A stretch of 6,567 bases of DNA from Globobulimina sp. (taxonomy: Eukaryota; Foraminifera; Rotaliida): NCBI GenBank assembly GCA_003354225.1, contig PIVH01000274.1:1-6567 (forward strand), read 5' to 3'. Below the pieces are notes generated by a model. It was not told where the DNA came from. It searched no databases and saw only the letters and a program-made list of their open reading frames with translations. Position numbers and translations under genes: made by a program. How positions within the stretch are numbered: position 1 is the first letter of the stretch; each line of letters begins with the position of its first letter. This document shows positions 1-5,464 of this stretch, one piece after another.

Positions 1-63
1 AGAGGCAATAGAGTGAGGACTATTTATTAATCCACGCTGCTGGCAAGCAATCCTCTTAGACAT
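1..63 (-). CDS. Possible N-terminus of a leftward gene, cut by the window edge
   Basis: An ATG at 63-61 opens a frame that stays open for 21 codons to the window edge, beginning MSKRIACQQRGLINSPH. The segment is visibly richer in G and C than the flank beside it, which is mildly suggestive of coding. No family can be recognised from so few residues. It has the same orientation as the other genes, and the inverted-repeat element at 118-244 would lie in its 5' flank. A frame this short can occur by chance, so this is a weak call. Confidence 0.22.
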   Translation of the reverse strand, partial: MSKRIACQQRGLINSPHSIAS

Positions 64-117
64 AAGTAGACTTGAAATGTAACGGTCTCGAAAAAAACTT
101 AGTTGAGCATAGTCTAA

Positions 118-244
118 TAGGACGTGTTAGAAACACTTCGTTTTTAAAATTCGCACATTCGCAAGTCATTTTGTTGGAGCTTGGTGATGAGATCATCACC
201 AAGTGGTTCATTTTTCCAAAACGAAGTGTTTCTAACACGTCCTA
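118..244. mobile_element. Short inverted-repeat element, probable Tc1/mariner-like MITE
   Basis: Arms at 116-144 and 218-246 are perfect 29-nt reverse complements separated by 73 nt. Both ends contain TA: the left reads AATA|GGACGTG and the right CACGTCC|TATT. If the TA is the target-site duplication, the element proper is 120-242, 123 bp with 25-bp terminal inverted repeats. A TA duplication, terminal repeats of about 25-30 bp and no coding capacity are the known hallmarks of non-autonomous Tc1/mariner-type elements. The core holds a second palindrome at 180-203. No transposase is present in the window. Arms this long and perfect, in a sequence of mixed composition, are not expected by chance. 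Alternatives are a foldback element, a cruciform or a transcribed hairpin. Confidence 0.6.
180..203. repeat. Internal palindrome of the MITE-like element
   Basis: Two 11-nt arms, CTTGGTGATGA (180-190) and its reverse complement (193-203), are separated by only two bases. This palindrome sits inside the loop between the longer arms, giving a nested foldback. It is GC-richer than its surroundings. If transcribed it would form a tight hairpin on top of the 29-bp stem. Confidence 0.75.
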
Positions 245-246
245 TT

Positions 247-578
247 CTAAAGTAATTCTGTAAATTGGTGTTAATTTTTTCTATCTGCATCAGCAATGGT
301 TTTGTAAACAATTGCTAATGTACATTTGTTCTTCAATCATGGACCTACTTAATATGTATAAATAACATTGTTTGCTAGCTCCAGCTCCTTCTTCATGCTC
401 GGTATACAACAAAAAATCACAAAAGATTGGTGTATTGAGTTTATGGACGTTGCCAATGTAAAAAAAAATATAGATTTTCTTATGGGTTACAAATACAGAG
501 GGTTATCTTTTGGAATATATCGTTCAGTTAAATTGACTACAATTAGCACACCACTCTCAAAACAACAGAGTTTTAGCG
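247..578. other. Non-coding 3' flank of the large membrane-protein gene
   Basis: No credible gene is seen on either strand. The one longer open stretch, rightward from 368, begins at a TTG codon and has no recognisable protein features. The segment should contain the 3' untranslated region of the gene ending at 579. On the minus strand no canonical AATAAA lies close behind the stop; TATTTATA-like sequence occurs around 355-365, too far away to call as a polyadenylation signal with confidence. Confidence 0.5.
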
Positions 579-3500
579 TCACATTACATTTGGTTTAATT
601 GTTTGATACGGATTATTTGCTCTTACACCAGGCATTTCTATACTGTTTCTAAGACGATTACCAATAGGAACCTGTTTCCAATTCTCATCAATATGTCCCG
701 CTGCTTTATAATTTGGAAATCGATAAAATGGGGAAATCAAACAAAATAATAATAATATTAATATTGGTAACAAAAAAACAATACTTGTAATAACATGCGA
801 GAACTGATGATTTTTAATAAATATTACTAAAATCGTCAATGACAAACAAACAGTTTCCAAGACATTGATATAATAATTAATAAATGGCAGCATTCTGTCA
901 TTTACGATTAAACAAAATATTAAAAATGAAATAATTATAAACTCTGCGTATTGCCGATTTGCAAAAGATAAAACAGAAAATAATGCAATAACTGTTCGAC
1001 GGAATAAAATAAAAAATTCAAAATACCAATACTTATTTTTATATGATTTAGTTAAAGAATTTAAATATGAATCTTTAGAGCCTCTTAATTTGTCATCCAT
1101 TTTATATAAATTTATAAAAAATACCATAAAAATAAGTACAATTAAACATAATGCGATTAATGCAACAAACCATGAAACATCATAACAAGAAGAATATGCA
1201 TAATAAAAATGAACATTAATATCATCATTTATTTGTCGACATGATAAAATTTTAAAAATAACTCCTAAGATTTGACCCATACACAATAATAAAATAACTA
1301 TAAATGCTTTAAAAAAATTTGGTGGAGCTTTATTTTTTTTATTTTTATTACAAACGGGACAAAGTGATAATAAATAATATATAACCAAACAAACCATCGA
1401 TAGAGTGGACACTGTTAAACTTAATAAAATTTTATTTTGAGCATTGAGATTTTTCAAAAAGCATAAACCAGAGAATGATGAATTTGAATTTGATGAAGAT
1501 ATAAAGGATAAATTAAATAATTCAATGAATGATAATAAATAAACTGACACATTTATACCGTTATTATGTGTTAATATCATTGATATGGATTGGAAATAAT
1601 ATGAGATCGGATTAAAAATCATTATTAGAATCACTCTGTAAAACGAAGTTTTAGATTTATTGCCTTTTTTAATACAAAAACATGTTTTTGTATTGGTTTC
1701 TTTTTTTGCGTGGTTTGTGTTGTGTGATGTATGTAATATAAATATTGATATTATCATCGCAAATGCCAATGGGAATAATGTGCGTTCATAATAATTTCTG
1801 TCACACTTTCCACATTGTACAGCACCAATTAATTCAGTATATCCATGTAAACATTTTGAACATAAATAACTGTTTTTGTCTCTGCCTTTTGCGCACAATG
1901 TTGCTTCAGAATCATTATAATAATTACATCCATTCATACTGTTACAACATCGATACGGAGGACACAAACTGGATATTATTGATTGATTCTTATCATTAAT
2001 ATCTATATCAATCCAATAATTAAAACTTACCAAAATATCATTTTTTCCATTACACGAAATTGCATTTTCAGTATCAATATTATCTGCATTACAATCGATG
2101 CATTGATTAATGGTTGGAAGCAAAGAAAAATAACCATTGGAACATATTTCACATTGCTTTATTGTGCCGCTTTTACCATAACCGGATGGACAGGGAATAA
2201 CTGTAAAATTTACATCATTTACATTAAATTCATTATTTAATACAACTGTGTCGATGGTATAATAATTTCCAACATTGTCCATATTAATTGTTTGGATATA
2301 AATTCCTTGTTCACAAATCTCACAATAACCAGTCGCATCAATATGTATTGATAATTGTATGTATAATTCCTCTGATTCTAATTCAATATTAATTGCTTGA
2401 TCATAATCACTGATTTTATTTCCATATTCGTCTTGAATGAAATAATTAATATGCAATTTGCCTCCGGCATAATATCCATTCTCTATTATTTCTAAATATA
2501 CATTAATTGGGGTCCAGTGCTTAGAAAATGAAGATCTGGAATCTGATAATGATATTATCGGATTTGAATCTGTTGAATTATACATTGCTGCGCAATCAAC
2601 ATATATTTGTTTGATGACTAATGCATTAATATTAGAATTAGAATCTTCTGTCTTATTAATCATTTCATAGCAATTTAAATCACAATGATCGCCATATGAT
2701 ATATCTATATTATCAGCTAACAAAATATCAAACATTAGTATTGTTCCAGAAGTTAATACAATGGCATTGTATATTCCTTTTATATCATTGACAGATAAAA
2801 ACCTGATTTGTTGTGAAGCAAAAACACTCTGTGATGAATCCATAGAAATCAATGGCACATCATTTTGTATGTTAACATCTGTTGCAATAAAATAATCGAT
2901 GTCTCTGTTTGTTTGAATACACACATCATCGAAATCTCTCATTCCTCCATTCCAGCATTGTGAGTCTGTGCTATTTATAATATCAATTAATTTATGTCTA
3001 GAACAGGATGTGATGCTTCCTGATGATAAATGTACTGAATAGCCATAAATTATATTCGCCGACATACAATTAATATTTTGATTTTTCATTATAATGAAAG
3101 GAATATCATTAACTAATGATTGCCCCGCAAATGTATTCCCAATCAATTGTACTCGCGTATTAACATCAAAAAATAATAACCCATCTGTATAAAATAGACT
3201 TTTTGGGTCAAAATTGTCTAAAAAAAGACCAAGTGTTTCTTTTAAATCACCCAAAATGGAGTCAATTTCTGCAGCAAAATTTATTCCATTTTTCAACAAT
3301 GCTAAACCAGCAATATTAATAACAGGAGAAATTAAATTAAATGAAAATGTATTGTTTGTTAATGTGGCTTGGTACGGCTCAGACGATGACTGATATGAGG
3401 CAGAAAGCAATGCATTCCATGCTCTGGGACTAATAACCACAAATCCCCACGGATCATAAAATGAAAAATTACAATTTTTAATAACTGTTTCTTGGGCACT

Positions 3501-4217
3501 AATAAAGATCGGAGGTTGCAGAGCGGCGGACTCAGCGATTGAAAGTAATGAGCCATAAAAGGATCCGATATCAATAAGTTGAACATTATCAAAATATAAA
3601 TATACAACGCCGGGAGATGCAGAAACTACAGAATAAACCTGTTTAACTATTGCATTGGAAATAAAATTGGAGCCTCCATTTAAAAAAAATGATAGAAAGC
3701 CACCAAAAATATCTGCATTATTTATTTCCATCAAACCGCCGCCTTCAATGGCATCATTTCCATCGTTTCTGAACCAAACCCCCGTCACTAAAGCCTTTGC
3801 ATCAAAGCGACAGAAATTATTATTTGCTGAACATTGTGTGCCATGATAATATTGTGTATAATATGACTCTACATTATTGATAAAAGCATTTCCTTTGTTT
3901 CGAAGCAATACAGCATGAACACCGCTTCCTGCCACCATGAAATTGTCGAGATTTAATATCGCAGCGTTATAAATCAACGAATATTTATTTAATCTGAACT
4001 CATAATAAAAGTTACACAGCACAGAGTCGTCCAAACAGAGCTGATTTGAAAACAAACGCATTTCGTCATAACTTATGTCGTTTGAAACTTTAAAATTTGT
4101 AATATTAACCACACCATAATTTTCTATAAATTGTATAGGTACAGAACATGACATTTCTGCCACTGTGTAATAAGAACCATAAGTTTGTACGTGATCCTTC
4201 CAACAATTTGCAGTCAC
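579..4217 (-). CDS. Large receptor-like multi-pass membrane protein (beta-helix-like ectodomain, Cys-rich region, about 9-10 TM)
   Basis: A single frame of about 1,212 codons ends in TGA at 579. Residues are numbered from GTG at 4217, which is not necessarily the true start. Residues about 80-560 carry irregular repeats rich in small, aliphatic and Asn residues (NNTF, IGNTF, FISNAI), as in right-handed parallel beta-helix ectodomains. Several N-glycosylation sequons occur (N289, N415, N521, N547, N670). Residues 676-805 are cysteine-rich: CPSGYG at 676, CEIC at 689, CIDC at 706, LCPPYRCC from 751, LCAKGR at 774, LCSKC at 785 and CGKC at 802. This resembles ephrin-receptor-like/GCC2-GCC3 modules. 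Nine or ten hydrophobic segments follow, about 813-829, 861-882, 891-907, 930-952, 969-991, 1013-1037, 1065-1086, 1090-1105, 1115-1134 and 1141-1165. A cytosolic tail of about 45 residues ends the protein. Similar architectures are known in large uncharacterised surface proteins of protists and early animals. A sensory or adhesion role at the plasma membrane is inference. The first in-frame ATG is codon 23 at 4151, the frame is open back to 4316 without an ATG, and no signal peptide is visible, so the 5' end is incomplete or spliced. Confidence 0.88.
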   Translation of the reverse strand: MTANCWKDHVQTYGSYYTVAEMSCSVPIQFIENYGVVNITNFKVSNDISYDEMRLFSNQLCLDDSVLCNFYYEFRLNKYSLIYNAAILNLDNFMVAGSGVHAVLLRNKGNAFINNVESYYTQYYHGTQCSANNNFCRFDAKALVTGVWFRNDGNDAIEGGGLMEINNADIFGGFLSFFLNGGSNFISNAIVKQVYSVVSASPGVVYLYFDNVQLIDIGSFYGSLLSIAESAALQPPIFISAQETVIKNCNFSFYDPWGFVVISPRAWNALLSASYQSSSEPYQATLTNNTFSFNLISPVINIAGLALLKNGINFAAEIDSILGDLKETLGLFLDNFDPKSLFYTDGLLFFDVNTRVQLIGNTFAGQSLVNDIPFIIMKNQNINCMSANIIYGYSVHLSSGSITSCSRHKLIDIINSTDSQCWNGGMRDFDDVCIQTNRDIDYFIATDVNIQNDVPLISMDSSQSVFASQQIRFLSVNDIKGIYNAIVLTSGTILMFDILLADNIDISYGDHCDLNCYEMINKTEDSNSNINALVIKQIYVDCAAMYNSTDSNPIISLSDSRSSFSKHWTPINVYLEIIENGYYAGGKLHINYFIQDEYGNKISDYDQAINIELESEELYIQLSIHIDATGYCEICEQGIYIQTINMDNVGNYYTIDTVVLNNEFNVNDVNFTVIPCPSGYGKSGTIKQCEICSNGYFSLLPTINQCIDCNADNIDTENAISCNGKNDILVSFNYWIDIDINDKNQSIISSLCPPYRCCNSMNGCNYYNDSEATLCAKGRDKNSYLCSKCLHGYTELIGAVQCGKCDRNYYERTLFPLAFAMIISIFILHTSHNTNHAKKETNTKTCFCIKKGNKSKTSFYRVILIMIFNPISYYFQSISMILTHNNGINVSVYLLSFIELFNLSFISSSNSNSSFSGLCFLKNLNAQNKILLSLTVSTLSMVCLVIYYLLSLCPVCNKNKKNKAPPNFFKAFIVILLLCMGQILGVIFKILSCRQINDDINVHFYYAYSSCYDVSWFVALIALCLIVLIFMVFFINLYKMDDKLRGSKDSYLNSLTKSYKNKYWYFEFFILFRRTVIALFSVLSFANRQYAEFIIISFLIFCLIVNDRMLPFINYYINVLETVCLSLTILVIFIKNHQFSHVITSIVFLLPILILLLFCLISPFYRFPNYKAAGHIDENWKQVPIGNRLRNSIEMPGVRANNPYQTIKPNVM

Positions 4218-4219
4218 AT
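4124..4219 (-). promoter_or_regulatory. Two upstream ATGs before the first in-frame ATG of the membrane-protein gene
   Basis: On the minus strand, ATG at 4219-4217 is followed directly by TGA at 4216-4214, a minimal start-stop. A second ATG at 4180-4178 opens an 18-codon frame ending in TAG at 4126-4124, overlapping the first in-frame ATG of the large gene at 4151. If the transcript begins upstream of 4219, both would hinder initiation at 4151. They may be regulatory uORFs, or they may simply show that the true first exon lies elsewhere. No transcript evidence is available here. Confidence 0.35.
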
Positions 4220-4445
4220 TATATTTATAATCAAATTTGATTACGATGGCAATCGATATATTATAACAGTAATGTGATTTGATTATAAATAATGAAATTG
4301 GATAGATTATGAATAATCACACTGCACAGATTTGAAATGTATACAAAAAGTGTATACTTAAATAATTAATCTGAACGATAACAATCTGAAAACCACACTC
4401 TAAAAAAATAAAACCAAAACAGATTGAAACGGAATAAAAAGATAA
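4218..4445. promoter_or_regulatory. AT-rich spacer and putative promoter region of the membrane-protein gene
   Basis: This 228-nt spacer separates the stop of the small upstream gene from the large gene. TAATCA or TGATTA occurs four times in about 90 nt, at 4228, 4238, 4280 and 4314. These form a perfect 16-nt palindrome at 4228-4243 and a 15-nt perfect inverted repeat, 4222-4236 against 4277-4291. GTATAC also occurs twice in the spacer, at 4339 and 4352. TAAT-core motifs are typical of homeodomain-type factors, but the region is so AT-rich that part of this may be chance. Apart from the ATG at 4219-4217, whose next codon is TGA, no ATG occurs on the minus strand between 4220 and 4445, so no obvious leader exon is visible. 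Confidence 0.4.
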
Positions 4446-5015
4446 TTATAAACTTGAATTATTTGAATTTTTATTTTTATTTTTATTTCTATTTTCTACC
4501 AATTTATCACATTCTTCAACCAATATTTTATCCGAAATAACACTGTCAACAATCTCATACACCAATTCCTTGAATGCTTCCTTTGATACTTCCAATAAAT
4601 GCATCGGTTCTTCATCCTCTTCATCGCCTTCACTTTCATCCATTTCTCGTTTGTCGCTTTTTCGTCGGCTGACTCGACTCTGTCTTGCGTCTTCGTATTT
4701 TCTTCGCCGCAACTCATCATAATAAATCTTTATCGCTTCTTTTTGACGTTGTGCGTAATCATAAGGCCGTGGATAATATTGCATAACGCGCATCTTTGCC
4801 AATGATTGGCCGTATGCCGACGCCCTCAAAAATAACATGGATGGCGGTTGATGTAATTGCCATCTTCGAATTCTTCGGCATTCATCATTCGATGCTTCGC
4901 GACAATCTGCAATTCTCGCTTGAATAATTCTTAATTTCGCCATAAGGCGATTTCTCTCAATTTTCAATCTAACAAATAATGACAATGGCTTTTGTCGTAT
5001 TCTTTTAGGTGACAT
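4446..5015 (-). CDS. Charged protein of unknown function, 189 residues
   Basis: I do not recognise the family. The ATG at 5015 (MSPKRIRQKP) is chosen as start because the 38 upstream codons back to 5129 read as low-complexity Phe/Leu/Ile sequence typical of translated non-coding AT-rich DNA. Residues 1-55 are strongly basic and probably helical. An aromatic stretch, QYYPRPYDYAQ, lies at 79-89, followed by a basic helix to about 122. An acidic run (DESEGDEEDEE) spans 126-136, an amphipathic segment EPMHLLEV... runs 136-165, and an Asn-Lys repeat tail closes the protein. There are no membrane segments and no catalytic motifs. Charge patterning suggests nucleic-acid or protein binding, but that is only inference. 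It lies downstream of the recombinase in the same direction, and its amphipathic segment resembles the end of the protein encoded at 5126-5464. Confidence 0.65.
   Translation of the reverse strand: MSPKRIRQKPLSLFVRLKIERNRLMAKLRIIQARIADCREASNDECRRIRRWQLHQPPSMLFLRASAYGQSLAKMRVMQYYPRPYDYAQRQKEAIKIYYDELRRRKYEDARQSRVSRRKSDKREMDESEGDEEDEEPMHLLEVSKEAFKELVYEIVDSVISDKILVEECDKLVENRNKNKNKNSNNSSL
4467..4488. repeat. (ATTTTT)n microsatellite encoding an Asn-Lys tract
   Basis: Three consecutive ATTTTT hexamers plus a partial copy lie at the 3' end of the 189-residue reading frame. Read on the minus strand they give the NKNKNK tail. Such tracts vary in length readily and are common in AT-rich protist genes. 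Confidence 0.8.
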
Positions 5016-5125
5016 TGCAAAAGCTTTTAGGTGCGAAAGAAAGAGTTTACTGAAAAAGATTTGACTGACAAGAATGTGAAAAACTTTTTTGTTTTCAATT
5101 AAATAAAGGAAAAAAATAAAAGAAG
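5016..5125. other. Pyrimidine-rich spacer or intron between the two small genes
   Basis: On the minus strand this stretch is T-rich, with several pyrimidine-AG steps, the last reading CACCTAAAAG just before CTTTTGCAATG. It can be read as an intergenic leader for the gene starting at 5015. It could also be the 3' part of an intron: a GTATAAG donor-like site lies inside the preceding frame near 5156, and both ends would be phase 1. The minus strand of the preceding frame also overlaps an ATG here as ATGA at 5126-5129. Confidence 0.35.
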
Positions 5126-5464
5126 TCATTTTTCCGGTTTAACAACACCAACATCTCTTATACTCCGTAATACACCGCAAATAATTGAATTTATCTGCGA
5201 CTGAGTGACTTGTAATAATTCTTCCGGTTCTTTCTTTTCCTCTGTTTCTGGCTTTTTCTTTTTCATTCCCATAAATATAACTTCATCGTCTTCGTTTTCA
5301 TATTTTGTGATACTTTTTGTTCCTTTCAATGGCGAATATCGTGCATTTGCACACTTATTTTGTACGCCGTGATTGAATTTTTTATGTTCTAACTCTTCTT
5401 TTTCTAATTCTGGCAATTTAATTTCTGTGTTATTTGCATTACTTAGACTGATAAAATTATTGAG
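5126..5464 (-). CDS. Small Glu/Lys-rich protein or exon, unknown function
   Basis: The frame is open from 5464, just after a TAA, to TGA at 5126, but has no ATG until 5272 and 5266. Translation from there would give a protein of only 48 or 46 residues. The sequence before that ATG looks as coding as the sequence after it (ELEKEELEHKK..., then YSPLKG and YENEDDEVIF), so an upstream exon or a non-standard start is likely. A charged Lys/Glu linker (MKKKKPETEEKKEPEE) leads into an amphipathic segment, LLQVTQ...ICGVLRSIRD, and the frame ends KPEK. I do not recognise a family. It overlaps the end of the recombinase frame by 22 nt and may be a further exon of it, an exon of the next gene, or a separate small gene. 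Confidence 0.45.
   Translation of the reverse strand, partial: LNNFISLSNANNTEIKLPELEKEELEHKKFNHGVQNKCANARYSPLKGTKSITKYENEDDEVIFMGMKKKKPETEEKKEPEELLQVTQSQINSIICGVLRSIRDVGVVKPEK

Noticed and set aside
1-60. tRNA or other structured RNA in the GC-richer left edge
   Set aside because: No cloverleaf arms, T-loop or conserved tRNA bases could be placed; only a weak AGAGG/CCTCT pairing was seen.
72-263. Open frames on both strands across the inverted-repeat element
   Set aside because: They run through the palindromic arms, so their openness on both strands reflects the repeat; no family resemblance to a transposase was seen.
368-598. Rightward open frame of 76 codons in the left flank
   Set aside because: It starts at TTG, has no recognisable protein features, and overlaps the end of the convincing minus-strand gene.
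1745-2240. Two rightward open frames rich in Ile, Asn and His opposite the large gene
   Set aside because: They are antisense shadows of the Cys-rich coding region; composition is that expected from reading AT-rich coding DNA in reverse.
3359-3846. Overlapping shorter frames within the N-terminal third of the large gene
   Set aside because: They lie wholly inside a long continuous coding frame and have no independent support.
4339-4357. GTATAC pair around an A-rich spacer as a terminator or operator
   Set aside because: GTATAC is itself a six-base palindrome that recurs easily in AT-rich DNA; two copies are too little to call a regulatory site on their own.
4599-4805. Rightward hydrophobic frame of 68 codons resembling a small membrane protein
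   Set aside because: It is antisense to the acidic and Arg-rich part of the 189-residue protein; Glu/Asp/Lys codons read in reverse give Phe/Leu/Ser.
5016-5129. N-terminal extension of the 189-residue protein back to an ATG at 5129
   Set aside because: The added 38 residues are Phe/Leu/Ile-rich low-complexity sequence unlike the basic protein that follows, and the ATG overlaps the preceding stop; 5015 is the better start.
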